NCBI GenBank assembly: GCA_944368215.1
Contig: CALVWX010000007.1
Span: 1 to 64,000 of the forward strand
Length of the DNA: 64,000 nucleotides
Reading direction: 5' to 3'
Source: an uncultured Clostridia bacterium
Lineage (GTDB): Bacteria > Bacillota > Clostridia > Christensenellales > Borkfalkiaceae
Made by a program: the position numbers and the translations under genes. Numbering within the stretch: the stretch's first letter is position 1; each line of letters opens with the position of its first letter. Under the pieces are notes generated by a model. The model saw only the letters and a program-made list of their open reading frames with translations. It was not told where the DNA came from and made no database searches. Shown here in pieces: positions 13,249-21,892 of the stretch.

Positions 13249-15741
13249 CTATTCTATAGATTTAAGCGATTCCAGCATGCCTATCTTTTTTATGTTGCGG
13301 TACATGATCAGGTTTATTATCGCCGAGAAGGCAAAGGTCATAAGCGCGCCCAAAAGATAGCTGTACCAGTAAATGCTCCTGCCGAACATTATAAGGTCTA
13401 CTTCTATCGAAGTTATTACATATTGGTGCAGGAATATGCCCAGAACAATGCCCAAAAGTATGCCTATCACGGTCAGTGCTATGTTCTCCCTGTAGACATA
13501 CGCGGCGACCTCGGTGTCGTGAAATCCCAGCACTTTCAGCGTTGCCAGTTCGCGCTTGCGCTCGGCAATATTTATGCTGTTCAGGTTATATAAAACAACT
13601 ATCGCCAGCAGCGCCGCCGCGGCCAGCACAATAAGAACTATCGTGTTCAGGGAAGACAGCGTGTCGTCTGCCCATTTAACGAGGGCGGAGGTGAACGAAA
13701 CGCCCTGCACTATGTCCTTTTCAAGCAGTATGCCGCCGAGTCCGTCGCTGAACGCCTCCGATTGGTCGGGGTAGGTTAAAAGTATAAGGTTGGACGTAGG
13801 CGCGTGCCCAAAGAGTTCTTCATAGGTCTGCGGCGTAATGAATACGTAGTGGCCTATATAATTTTCGAATACGGCGGATATTTTAAGAGTGACTTCGTCG
13901 GAATCGCCGTCGCGGAATGTTATTTCGCCGCCCGCCGAAACGCCGAGGGATGAAGCCGTCTTTTCGCTTATTATCGCGCCGCCGAGCGTAACTTCGTCGT
14001 GTCCCGTGCGCGTGCGGAAAGTAAAGTAGTTTTCTATTCCGTCCGTCGTCTGCGGCACGCTCAAACTTATCGTCTGAACGCCTTCGGGTCCCCGCGCGTC
14101 CACCGATTTCTGACACATCGTCAGGGCCGAAATGCCGTCGTCATATTCAAAAACTTCGTTCAAAAGCTCGTCAATATCGCTCTGCGCCGCGCTCTCGCTC
14201 ACCGAAACCGAGGCCTGATAATGCGTAAGCTCTGTAAACTGCTTGTCGGCGACGACCATTATCGAATCGTGCAGTCCGAGGCCGACGAGCACCAGCCCCA
14301 TGCAGCCCGCAATGCCTATTATGGTCATTAAAAAGCGCTTTTTGTTGCGGAAGAGGTTGCGCACGGTCGATTTCTGCGTAAATTTCAGCCTGTTCCATAC
14401 TGGCGGTATGCGCTCTAAAAGCACGCGCTTGCCGGGTTTGGGTGCCTCGGGCCGCATTATCTGCGAAGGTGCCTCGCGCGCAATGTGTATGCTCGCGGCT
14501 ATGGTTGCAACGCCCGTGCTTATTACGCTGGCAAGTACCGCAATCGCGCCTTCGATAAGGTTGTATGGCAAAACGAAGGAGGTCAGCCCCGCGTAGAGCA
14601 GGCGGTAGGTGTTGAGTATGGCGAAGGGGAAGAGCTTTTCGCCAATCAGCACTCCCGCCACAGAGCCGAGAAGGGTGGGTATCAGGGCGTATAAAAGGTA
14701 CCGCCCGAGCACAAAGCCGTTGCTGCTGCCCAAAGCTTTCAAAGTGCCTATCTGCTGGCGTTCCTCCTCTACAAGCCTCGTCATGGCCGTAAGGCTGACG
14801 AGCGCCGCGACGAGGAAGAATACTATTGGCAGAAGCTCGCCTAAACTTGCTATGCGCTCGGCGTCGCTTTGGTAGTTTACGTAAGACATAACCGTGTCGC
14901 GCCCTAAAATGTACCACTCGGGCCGGGGTATGAGCGAGGCCAGTACGTCGGGCGGCAGGGGAAGGGAGGAGTACTCCTCCAACAGCTCGTCGTAACGCCT
15001 TTGGCACTGCTCTTGTTCAATGCTCTCTATTGCGGCGCGCGTTGCGGAAATTATTCCGTCGTAGCCGTCTTCAAAGCTGTCGGCGTCTTTTGCGCCGCGC
15101 GCAAGCACGTTTATCTGCGTGTAATAAGGCAGACTGAAGGCCTGCGGCGAAAGGAGAATAAATCCGTCTATTTCGCCGTTGCCCACCGTGCCCGTGCCCC
15201 TGTTCAGATCCATATATTGCGGCAGGTTTGCAAAGCCCGTTATGGTAAACGACGTTACGGTCAGAGAGGAGGAAAGGTCGCTCCCGTCGCCCGACATAAT
15301 CTCCACAGTGTCGCCTATGCCGTATGTGCCGAGCTCCAAAAGAATGTTGTCCAGAAGGCATTCGTTTTGAGATACGGGCATGCGGCCCTCGGTTATCTCG
15401 GGCACGTTTATTTTGCCCGGGCAGGAAATAAGTTTTACCGCCCGCCTGTCTTCGGTGTTTAAAAGCGCGTCCAGCGTGTACGCGCCTTCGGCAATCTCCA
15501 CTTCGGGCAGGGCGGCAAGTGCGGCGGCGTCATCGTCGGTCAGCCCCGCCGTGCTGATTATGTTTATATCTGCAAGCCCCTGCGCGTCGTAGTAGCGTTC
15601 GGCCGAAAGCAACATGTCGCCCTTGCTCGAGCGTAGTCCCGAAAAGAAGGCCGCGCCCAGCAGTATTATGAAGAATACGGAAATAAATTTGCCTTTATTT
15701 TTGCGCATTCCCCTGAAAAAGTCTTTGCCGAGAGCTTTCAT
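13249..15741 (-). CDS. Large FtsX-type ABC transporter permease
   Basis: An 830-residue MacB/FtsX-like permease with two FtsX units. There is one TM helix near residues 18-38, a large extracellular region, three TM helices around 290-420 ending before the first FtsX motif, a second extracellular region after TM near 480, and three TM helices at the C-terminus (about 690-820) with the RKRELATLKVLGF coupling motif. Such proteins export lipoproteins, lipids or peptides, or sense antimicrobial peptides, with a separate ATPase; no ATPase gene is adjacent. Start 15741 is chosen because GAGGAGGG lies about 15 bases upstream and the promoter at 15787-15815 gives a 39-base leader; an ATG at 15768 is the alternative. 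Confidence 0.85.
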   Translation of the reverse strand: MKALGKDFFRGMRKNKGKFISVFFIILLGAAFFSGLRSSKGDMLLSAERYYDAQGLADINIISTAGLTDDDAAALAALPEVEIAEGAYTLDALLNTEDRRAVKLISCPGKINVPEITEGRMPVSQNECLLDNILLELGTYGIGDTVEIMSGDGSDLSSSLTVTSFTITGFANLPQYMDLNRGTGTVGNGEIDGFILLSPQAFSLPYYTQINVLARGAKDADSFEDGYDGIISATRAAIESIEQEQCQRRYDELLEEYSSLPLPPDVLASLIPRPEWYILGRDTVMSYVNYQSDAERIASLGELLPIVFFLVAALVSLTAMTRLVEEERQQIGTLKALGSSNGFVLGRYLLYALIPTLLGSVAGVLIGEKLFPFAILNTYRLLYAGLTSFVLPYNLIEGAIAVLASVISTGVATIAASIHIAREAPSQIMRPEAPKPGKRVLLERIPPVWNRLKFTQKSTVRNLFRNKKRFLMTIIGIAGCMGLVLVGLGLHDSIMVVADKQFTELTHYQASVSVSESAAQSDIDELLNEVFEYDDGISALTMCQKSVDARGPEGVQTISLSVPQTTDGIENYFTFRTRTGHDEVTLGGAIISEKTASSLGVSAGGEITFRDGDSDEVTLKISAVFENYIGHYVFITPQTYEELFGHAPTSNLILLTYPDQSEAFSDGLGGILLEKDIVQGVSFTSALVKWADDTLSSLNTIVLIVLAAAALLAIVVLYNLNSINIAERKRELATLKVLGFHDTEVAAYVYRENIALTVIGILLGIVLGIFLHQYVITSIEVDLIMFGRSIYWYSYLLGALMTFAFSAIINLIMYRNIKKIGMLESLKSIE

Positions 15742-15786
15742 CTTATATCTTTGCGCCCTCCTCACCATTCAAGCATATTTGTCATT

Positions 15787-15815
15787 ATTATATCACCGCC
15801 GCATAAAAGTGTCAA
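15787..15815 (-). promoter_or_regulatory. Promoter of the FtsX-type permease gene
   Basis: On the minus strand TTGACA (15815-15810), 17-base spacer, TATAAT (15792-15787). A consensus sigma-A promoter. Confidence 0.85.
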
Positions 15816-15838
15816 CGGCGGAAATTTCAAAAAAATAT

Positions 15839-15873
15839 AGTCCACCGCTGACAAGGTGTGTCAGCGGTGGACT
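15839..15873. terminator. 15-bp inverted repeat between divergent promoters
   Basis: Perfect stem AGTCCACCGCTGACA / TGTCAGCGGTGGACT with a 5-base loop. On the minus strand it is followed by ATATTTTTTTG, so it can work as a terminator pointing at the permease promoter. No minus-strand gene feeds it; its position between two divergent promoters also allows an operator role. Confidence 0.6.
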
Positions 15874-15890
15874 TAAAAATTGTCAAACCC

Positions 15891-15919
15891 TTGCGCACCG
15901 CTCCGAGGTTTGTTATAAT
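15891..15919 (+). promoter_or_regulatory. Promoter of the XRE-LRR gene
   Basis: TTGCGC (15891-15896), 17-base spacer, TATAAT (15914-15919) with extended TGT before it. Similar in layout to the promoter at 8004. It makes the ATG at 15922 impossible as start. Confidence 0.8.
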
Positions 15920-15942
15920 AAATGCATACAGGGGTATTCAGA

Positions 15943-18003
15943 ATGAACGATTTCGGCGAACGGCTGAAAAATTTAAGAAAAGAGCGCGGCATAACCCAGC
16001 AGGCGCTTGCGGACAAACTCAACGTCCATCCGCAGACCATTTCAAAGTGGGAGAGGGGTATTTCCCAGCCGGATATGTGCATATTCGGCGAAATGGCAAA
16101 CATACTCGGCGTATCGCTCGAGCGGCTGTGGGGCGTGCCCGAAGACGGCAAAACATTCAGCGGCTCGTTCGAAGTCGCCGCGCTCGGCAAAGCCATCGTC
16201 CGCGAGCGCAAAACCCGCGGCGAAAGTCAACAGCAGCTCGCAGATGCGCTCGGCGTCACCGCCGGCGCCGTCTCCAAGTGGGAGCGCGGAGTAATCTGCC
16301 CCGATCTTTGCAATCTTCTCGCCCTGTCGGGGCATTTCAATATATCCCCGTCAGAACTTTATTACTGCTCGCCCGAACAGGTTTGTCAGGGCGCAAGCCC
16401 GTCCGCACCGTCTGCAGACGTATCGGCCGCCGTGCTCACAAAGACGCCCCGCCGCCGCGCCGCATTGTTTATTATCATTGCAGCATTTTTTGTGCTCCTT
16501 GCCGCCGCGTTCGTCGCATGGTTGATTCCACGCCCGTTTGACAACGTCGGAGATGTAGCCTCGGGCGAGACTCCGCCCGCCGCGGAGCAAGCGCCTTCCC
16601 CAGAAAGTCCGTCCGGCGGTCAGAACAATCCCGTCGATAATTCTTCCGGCGATGATGCGGACGGAGCACCGACCTCAGATGGCGGAAGCGGGGAAGAAAC
16701 GGCAGACGACGGCGCCGCGGACGGCGGGCAGGAAGAGCCCGTGCACGTTCACAGCTATTCGTCGCGCACGGTCGCGCCGACGTGCACGGCCGGCGGATAC
16801 ACTCTTTTTTACTGCGCGTGCGGCGAAAGTTATACCTCGCAATATGTTTCCGCCAAGGGTCACGCCGCCGGAGGCTGGTTCGAATATCTCGCCCCGACCT
16901 GCAGCGCGGAAGGCGAGATGAGGCGGTGCTGCACGGCGTGCGGAGCGGTGGTAGAAAAGCTCGCTGTTTCCAAATCCGACCACGAATATGCCGCAACTAC
17001 CGTTCAGCCGCAGGGCGGCGAACAGGGCTATACCCTGCATCGCTGTAATCTTTGCGGCAGTTCGTATAAAGATAATTTTTTCTCCACGCCTTACAGCGAA
17101 GGGCTGGAATATACCTCTTCGGGCGACGGCGTCGCAGTGAAGGGTATAGGCTCTGGCACGGACGAAAACATAGTCATTCCCTCATACATGAACGGCCTGC
17201 CCGTCACCGCCATAGCCGACAATGCCTTTGAAAACTGCAACAAGCTTAAAAGCATAACCATTCCCGACACGGTCGCGTCGATAGGCAGAAGCGCGTTTTC
17301 GGGCTGCATGTCCCTCGAAGAAGTCGAACTTCCCTCTTCGCTCAGGGAGATAGGCGAGGGCGCGTTCTCCTCCGCAGGGATAACCCGCATAAAAATACCC
17401 TCAGGCGTTGAAAAAATACAAGAAAGAACGTTTGCCGACTGTGCATTTTTAGAGGAAGTAACCTTCAGTTACGGCCTCGGGAGCATAGAATATATGGCCT
17501 TTTACAGGTGCGAAAGCTTAGCGGAGGCCGACATTCCTCAAAGCGTAACCGCCATCGCGGACGAGGCCTTCTGCGGCTGCCGCTCCATGGCGCGCGTTGT
17601 CCTTCCTTCGGGCATTTCAAAGATAGGTTACAGCACCTTTTCCGACTGCGTCAGTCTCAAAGAGGTTACAATCCCCGAAGGCGTCGTTATAATAGACGAT
17701 CTCGCCTTCAATAACTGCCGCAATCTCGCTTCGGTCAGCCTTCCAAAAACGCTTAAAACGATAGGCGGCTACGCCTTCAACTGCAATTATTCCCTCGCAA
17801 GCATAACCATTTCTTCGTCAGTCAAATCTATCGGCGACCATGCGTTTGCCTCCTGCACGTCGCTCGCTTCGGTCGTCTTCGGCGACTGCTCGGGGTGGTC
17901 TGCCGACGGGCTGCAGATAGGCTCTTCCTGCATTTCGGACGACAGAGCGGCGGCTCGTCTTCTCATACAGGAATATGTTCTGTGCATGTGGAAAAAGAAC
18001 TGA
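15943..18003 (+). CDS. Membrane-anchored double-XRE regulator with extracellular Cys-rich and LRR domains
   Basis: A 686-residue protein. Residues 4-60 and 79-141 are XRE HTH domains, each containing SKWERG. A basic TPRRRAA precedes one TM helix (about 174-195). The outer part has an acidic Ser/Gly/Asp linker (200-275), three Cys-rich repeats (276-390, each APTC... followed by CxxC, or the RCNLCG variant) and about ten BspA-like leucine-rich repeats (395-665, e.g. LKSITIPDTVASIGRSAFSG). BspA-type LRRs bind proteins or surfaces. Architecture and gene order (followed by a mini-HTH gene) copy the locus at 8064. The start at 15943 follows from the promoter. A membrane-bound one-component regulator that senses an external ligand is the best reading, but it is inference. 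Confidence 0.85.
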   Translation: MNDFGERLKNLRKERGITQQALADKLNVHPQTISKWERGISQPDMCIFGEMANILGVSLERLWGVPEDGKTFSGSFEVAALGKAIVRERKTRGESQQQLADALGVTAGAVSKWERGVICPDLCNLLALSGHFNISPSELYYCSPEQVCQGASPSAPSADVSAAVLTKTPRRRAALFIIIAAFFVLLAAAFVAWLIPRPFDNVGDVASGETPPAAEQAPSPESPSGGQNNPVDNSSGDDADGAPTSDGGSGEETADDGAADGGQEEPVHVHSYSSRTVAPTCTAGGYTLFYCACGESYTSQYVSAKGHAAGGWFEYLAPTCSAEGEMRRCCTACGAVVEKLAVSKSDHEYAATTVQPQGGEQGYTLHRCNLCGSSYKDNFFSTPYSEGLEYTSSGDGVAVKGIGSGTDENIVIPSYMNGLPVTAIADNAFENCNKLKSITIPDTVASIGRSAFSGCMSLEEVELPSSLREIGEGAFSSAGITRIKIPSGVEKIQERTFADCAFLEEVTFSYGLGSIEYMAFYRCESLAEADIPQSVTAIADEAFCGCRSMARVVLPSGISKIGYSTFSDCVSLKEVTIPEGVVIIDDLAFNNCRNLASVSLPKTLKTIGGYAFNCNYSLASITISSSVKSIGDHAFASCTSLASVVFGDCSGWSADGLQIGSSCISDDRAAARLLIQEYVLCMWKKN

Positions 18004-18013
18004 CTCAGCCTTG

Positions 18014-18060
18014 GCGGCGGGTAGCAAAAGGCGCTCGGCTTTTGCTGCCCGCCGCGTTTT
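18014..18060 (+). terminator. Terminator after XRE-LRR gene
   Basis: A 17-bp stem GCGGCGGGTAGCAAAAG / CTTTTGCTGCCCGCCGC (one G-T pair), loop GCGCTCGG, then GTTTTTG. Confidence 0.85.
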
Positions 18061-18207
18061 TGTTGCGCGTGTGTAAGTTATATTTAACATTAAAATAATA
18101 AAATTAAGCGCAATTTGCTACAAAATTGGCAAATAAGGCTTAACACAAAGTCGTTGCCGCGTGCTAAAATTGAATTGCAAAAAGGGAAACGCGTAAATTC
18201 CCGCAGC

Positions 18208-18217
18208 ACGGCGCCGT
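18208..18217. promoter_or_regulatory. Palindrome ACGGCGCCGT before second mini-HTH gene
   Basis: The 10-base palindrome within CACGGCGCCGTTTG ends 25 bases before the ATG at 18243 and matches the core of the palindrome at 9344-9357. Candidate shared operator. Confidence 0.55.
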
Positions 18218-18242
18218 TTGCAACATCCGGGGGCAGACACAA

Positions 18243-18449
18243 ATGAACATAAAAATGCTATTGGCTATGTATGACACGCTTATTAACGGAGGCCGCGTTT
18301 CGCGCAGGGGGGTCTGTGCGCAGTACGGCCTGTCCGAGCGCACTTTTTACCGTTACATGCGCGAAATTTCGGCGTTCCTGCGGGAATATAAGCCCGACTG
18401 CGTCATAGACCTTTCGCGCGACGGCGCGGAGTATTTCATTAAAAAGTAA
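18243..18449 (+). CDS. Mini helix-turn-helix protein (68 residues)
   Basis: Paralogue of the product at 9372, about half of positions identical, with the HTH helix LSERTFYRYMREI and the same EYFI C-terminus. It consists of one HTH unit with no effector domain. It lies 239 bases after the XRE-LRR gene, behind a terminator, with its own AT-rich upstream region. The ribosome site is a GGGGG run about 10 bases before the ATG. Function unknown. Confidence 0.75.
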   Translation: MNIKMLLAMYDTLINGGRVSRRGVCAQYGLSERTFYRYMREISAFLREYKPDCVIDLSRDGAEYFIKK

Positions 18450-18490
18450 TTGCTTTACGCCGCGGCGCATAAAAAATTTGCGTGCAAGCG

Positions 18491-18517
18491 CAACGCTGAC
18501 AATCATTGTCGGCGTTG
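18491..18517. terminator. Hairpin after second mini-HTH gene
   Basis: CAACGC-T-GACAAT / ATTGTC-G-GCGTTG with a one-base centre. No T run follows, so its function as terminator is uncertain. Confidence 0.4.
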
Positions 18518-18520
18518 TCC

Positions 18521-18549
18521 TTGCATGTAGCTGCGCCCGGCGGTATAAT
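18521..18549 (+). promoter_or_regulatory. Promoter of the zinc-ribbon membrane protein gene
   Basis: TTGCAT (18521-18526), 17-base spacer, TATAAT (18544-18549); AGGAGG at 18573-18578. Confidence 0.8.
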
Positions 18550-18585
18550 ATAAGCAATAAAACCAATTTATCAGGAGGCTGAAAA

Positions 18586-19980
18586 ATGCAATGCAACTAT
18601 TGCGGGGCCGATAACCCCGAAAAAGCAGTTTTCTGCAAAAAATGCGGGCGTCGGCTCGACGGTATGGCCATATGTTCGGCCTGCGGCGCGCTCACTCCCG
18701 CCGACGGCGAATTCTGCGTCAACTGCGGCTCAAACAGAAATGCGCCCGTCTACAGCATGCCGCTGCGCTTTCCCGCCGCATCTGCGGCTTCCGCGGGCAA
18801 GGCCAACAAAGCCGCCCGCGCGCAGAAAGCGGCAAGTCCTGCGGGCAGTCCCGCCAAGGAAAAGGGCAGGGGGGCGGTCATACTCGGCGCCATATCGTTC
18901 TGGTGTGCTGCCGCGGCGGCCCTCGTCGGCATGATATTTGTCTTTCTCATCGGCTGCACGCTGGGCGTAAACGGCGTCTCTTCGGGCGTTGATACGGGAT
19001 ACGACATATTCTACTTCTTCGGCGATGCCTACAACGGGCTGGACGCGCTCACCGGCACTGCGGAAACGTCGGCTCTCGTTGGCGCCGTCGTCGGCACAAT
19101 GTGCGCCTGCGCGGCCATGGCCGGCACGCTGGCGTGCTTTATTCTCACCGTCGTGCGGCTCGTTAAAATTCTCACGAAAAAGACGGATAAGGGCATATCG
19201 GCGCCCGCTTTCGCCACCGGTCTGGCGTACATATGCGGCGCCGCGCTCCTTCTTCTCTGCGTTGCGCAGAACAGCACAATCGCAGGGGTTTCCACGGGTA
19301 TAACTGCAAACGGCGCAACCGTCGCGGGCATAATCATCTGCGCCGTGCTCCTCGTCGCGTCGGTCGTGCTCCGCGCAATAGCCGACGGAATAAATTGCGG
19401 GGTGCGCCAATACGTCGTCAACATTGTGTTCTCCGTCCTCGCCGCGGTGTTCGTCTTTGTCGCGCTCGGCATGCTCGGCTGCGGCGCGGTGTCGGTCGGC
19501 GTAAGCACTTCGGGTCTTGAAATTAGCGCAACCTACGGCATAAGCTCGTTCTTCGGCCAGCTCTCTTCCATGTCCCTCAACGTCGGCGGCACAGGCTCGC
19601 AGGCGGCAAGGGAGTTCAACGCCTTCTATAATTCAAGCACGGCCATGATGATGGTGCTCTTAATAGCCGCGATAGCGTTCGGTGTAATGGTGGTGCTGTC
19701 TGTTCCGCGCCTCTTGTCGTCGCTCGGCGGCGGGCTTTCAAAAAAGACGCTCGTATTCACGGGCGTTGCTGGCGCATGCGCCGTCGTCGCGGGCATAATA
19801 ATGTGCGTCGCGTCCTCGCAGTATGCCGAACAGCTGGGCTCGTCTTATTCCGCAAATGTCGGTTCGGCAGCGGTTGCCATAGCGTTCGGCGCCCTCGTCT
19901 GCATAGGTACGGCCGCATATGCCGTACTCTTCAAAAAACAGCAGCAAAGCGATGCGCCTGCGGAAGACGAAACGGTATAA
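18586..19980 (+). CDS. Double zinc-ribbon multi-pass membrane protein
   Basis: A 464-residue protein. Residues 1-47 hold two zinc ribbons (CNYCGADN ... CKKCG and CSACGALT ... CVNCG). After an Ala/Lys-rich linker come roughly eight to ten hydrophobic segments between 100 and 450, many with Gly/Ala/Val composition. Such 'zinc ribbon + membrane' proteins are common in Clostridia and have no assigned biochemical role. It has a strong promoter and AGGAGG eight bases before the start, and its own terminator. It may be a membrane scaffold; no function should be inferred. Confidence 0.75.
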   Translation: MQCNYCGADNPEKAVFCKKCGRRLDGMAICSACGALTPADGEFCVNCGSNRNAPVYSMPLRFPAASAASAGKANKAARAQKAASPAGSPAKEKGRGAVILGAISFWCAAAAALVGMIFVFLIGCTLGVNGVSSGVDTGYDIFYFFGDAYNGLDALTGTAETSALVGAVVGTMCACAAMAGTLACFILTVVRLVKILTKKTDKGISAPAFATGLAYICGAALLLLCVAQNSTIAGVSTGITANGATVAGIIICAVLLVASVVLRAIADGINCGVRQYVVNIVFSVLAAVFVFVALGMLGCGAVSVGVSTSGLEISATYGISSFFGQLSSMSLNVGGTGSQAAREFNAFYNSSTAMMMVLLIAAIAFGVMVVLSVPRLLSSLGGGLSKKTLVFTGVAGACAVVAGIIMCVASSQYAEQLGSSYSANVGSAAVAIAFGALVCIGTAAYAVLFKKQQQSDAPAEDETV

Positions 19981-20028
19981 TTTTTTGCATGCAGCGCCGC
20001 GCCGCGGCTTTGCAATATACGCTCCGTT

Positions 20029-20061
20029 AAGGGTGCGCACGGTTAAGTGCGCGCCCTTTTG
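20029..20061 (+). terminator. Terminator after zinc-ribbon protein gene
   Basis: Stem AAGGGTGCGCAC / GTGCGCGCCCTT (one G-T pair), loop GGTTAA, followed by TTGC. Weak T run. Confidence 0.6.
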
Positions 20062-20115
20062 CAACTTTTCGGCAGTTCAATATGCGCTCTTTTACAATTC
20101 TTTAACATTTTTTTG

Positions 20116-20144
20116 TTGTTTCAGAAAAGTCTGTGCGGTATAAT
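20116..20144 (+). promoter_or_regulatory. Promoter of the two-component operon
   Basis: TTGTTT (20116-20121), 17-base spacer, TATAAT (20139-20144); GGAGAA precedes the ATG at 20175. Confidence 0.65.
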
Positions 20145-20174
20145 ATGAATATAAACGAATAATGGAGAAGAGCA

Positions 20175-20846
20175 ATGATAAAAATTCTTGTAGCCGAAGA
20201 CGACAAAGTGCTCAACGATTTCATGTGTTCAATGCTTACGGGCGGCGGGTACGAAGCTTACCCCTGCGCCGACGGCGCGGAAGCGCTCAAAGCCATGGAA
20301 GAGCAGTCCTTCGACATGGTCATAAGCGACATAATGATGCCCAACGTGGACGGATTTGCCCTTGCTTCCGAAATCCGCAAAACCGACAAGCGCATTCCCA
20401 TTTTATTCATGACCGCGCTGGACGACAAGCCCTCCAAACAGCGCGGCTTCAATTCCGGAGTGGACGACTATGTGGTCAAACCCTTCGATGCCGACATACT
20501 TCTTCTTCGCGTGCGCGCGCTCCTCAGAAGGGCCGATATCGAAAAGAGCCGCGAACTCGTCGCGGGCAACCTGCGCATGAACAAGGATGAGCACACTGCA
20601 TACGTCAACGGCGAGGAACTTCCCCTCACCGTGCGCGAATTCGACCTGCTGTTCAAATTTCTTTCCTTTCCCAAGCGCACATTCACGCGCGCGCAGCTAA
20701 TGGACGAGTTCTGGAATTACGATTCTTCCGCAACGTCCCGCACGGTCGACGTGTATATGTCCAAACTGCGCGAAAAGACGGCGGCGTGCGACGGGTTCGA
20801 AATAGTAACCGTTCACGGCCTCGGCTACAAGGCGGTGCTTAAATGA
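20175..20846 (+). CDS. OmpR/PhoB-family response regulator
   Basis: A 223-residue regulator. The receiver domain (1-115) has the acidic pair EDD, phosphoacceptor Asp in VISDIMMPNVDG (about residue 52), Thr in LFMTALD and Lys in VVKPFD. The C-terminal winged helix (130-222) ends with VTVHGLGYKAVLK. Its stop overlaps the start of the histidine kinase gene by four bases (ATGA), so translation is coupled. The target genes are probably the two membrane proteins of the same operon, but nothing in the sequence shows this directly. Confidence 0.95.
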   Translation: MIKILVAEDDKVLNDFMCSMLTGGGYEAYPCADGAEALKAMEEQSFDMVISDIMMPNVDGFALASEIRKTDKRIPILFMTALDDKPSKQRGFNSGVDDYVVKPFDADILLLRVRALLRRADIEKSRELVAGNLRMNKDEHTAYVNGEELPLTVREFDLLFKFLSFPKRTFTRAQLMDEFWNYDSSATSRTVDVYMSKLREKTAACDGFEIVTVHGLGYKAVLK

Positions 20847-21892
20847 AGCCGCGCAAATCGAGGCTGTGGATTACGCTTTCGGGCTATATAGCTCTGCTTC
20901 TTACGGTGGCTGCCATAATTACCGTGGCAATATTCGTCTATGAAGCCGCCGACAACACCTTCGGCGATAACCGCGGCGCGGTCGCCGCGATAATGCTTGT
21001 AACCGTCTTTTTTCTCGCGTTTGTCTGCGCCATAGCCGACGGCATACGCCGCAAAATTATGGTCAACCGCCCTGTGGATAAAATTCTCGAAGCCACGGGC
21101 CGCATAGCCGCGGGCGATTTTTCCGTCCGCATCGAAACCGAACACCCCTACGGCAGATACGACGAATTCGACTGCATAATAGACAACCTCAATAAAATGG
21201 CGGCCGAACTTTCGGGCAACGAGGTGTTGCGTTCCGATTTCATATCCAACGTCTCGCACGAGCTTAAAACGCCGCTCGCCATAATCCACAACTATGCGTC
21301 GGCCATCGCGGGGGAGGGGCTGGATGAACGGACGCGCAAAAAATATGCCTCCGTGCTCGTTTCAACTTCGGCGCGCCTTTCGTCGCTCGTCACAAACATT
21401 TTAAAGCTCAACAGGCTGGAAAATCAGGAGATTAAAACCAAAAAAATACCTGTGCGGCTGGACGAAATGCTCGCGCAGTCAATTCTGCAGTTCGAAGACA
21501 AGATAGATGAAAAGTCCCTCGCCCTCGACTGCGATTTTGACGAAATAACCGTCCGCTCCGACCCCGATTACCTCGAGCTCGTGTGGAACAACCTCATCTC
21601 CAACGCCGTAAAATTTACCGACGAAGGCGGCAGCATAAACGTGTCGCTCAAAAGAGAGGACGGCAGAGCGGTGGTGAAGGTCGCCGACACGGGCTGCGGA
21701 ATTTCCAAGGAGACGGGCGAACATATCTTCGACAAATTTTATCAGGGCGATACTTCCCACGCACAGGAAGGCAACGGCCTCGGCCTCGCTCTCGTCAAAA
21801 AAGTAATAGATGTGCTCGGCGGGGAAATCTCCGTCGAAAGCCGTCCCGGCAAGGGCTCGGTTTTCACCGTCCGCCTCAGGGAGGAGCAATGA
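20843..21892 (+). CDS. Sensor histidine kinase
   Basis: A 349-residue membrane kinase. Two TM helices (about 10-32 and 48-72) enclose a very short outside loop of about 15 residues, so sensing is probably within the membrane or through a partner. A HAMP-like linker follows, then the HisKA box SNVSHELKTPLAI and a HATPase domain with N-box WNNLISNAVKF, ADTGCGIS and GNGLGLAL. It is the partner of the upstream response regulator. The short-loop architecture is that of intramembrane-sensing kinases of Firmicutes, often working with antimicrobial-peptide transporters. Confidence 0.93.
   Translation: MKPRKSRLWITLSGYIALLLTVAAIITVAIFVYEAADNTFGDNRGAVAAIMLVTVFFLAFVCAIADGIRRKIMVNRPVDKILEATGRIAAGDFSVRIETEHPYGRYDEFDCIIDNLNKMAAELSGNEVLRSDFISNVSHELKTPLAIIHNYASAIAGEGLDERTRKKYASVLVSTSARLSSLVTNILKLNRLENQEIKTKKIPVRLDEMLAQSILQFEDKIDEKSLALDCDFDEITVRSDPDYLELVWNNLISNAVKFTDEGGSINVSLKREDGRAVVKVADTGCGISKETGEHIFDKFYQGDTSHAQEGNGLGLALVKKVIDVLGGEISVESRPGKGSVFTVRLREEQ

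Noticed and set aside
14171..15007. Second minus-strand frame within the FtsX permease gene
   Set aside because: Same-strand shadow in another frame, with Arg/Pro-rich composition and no ribosome site.
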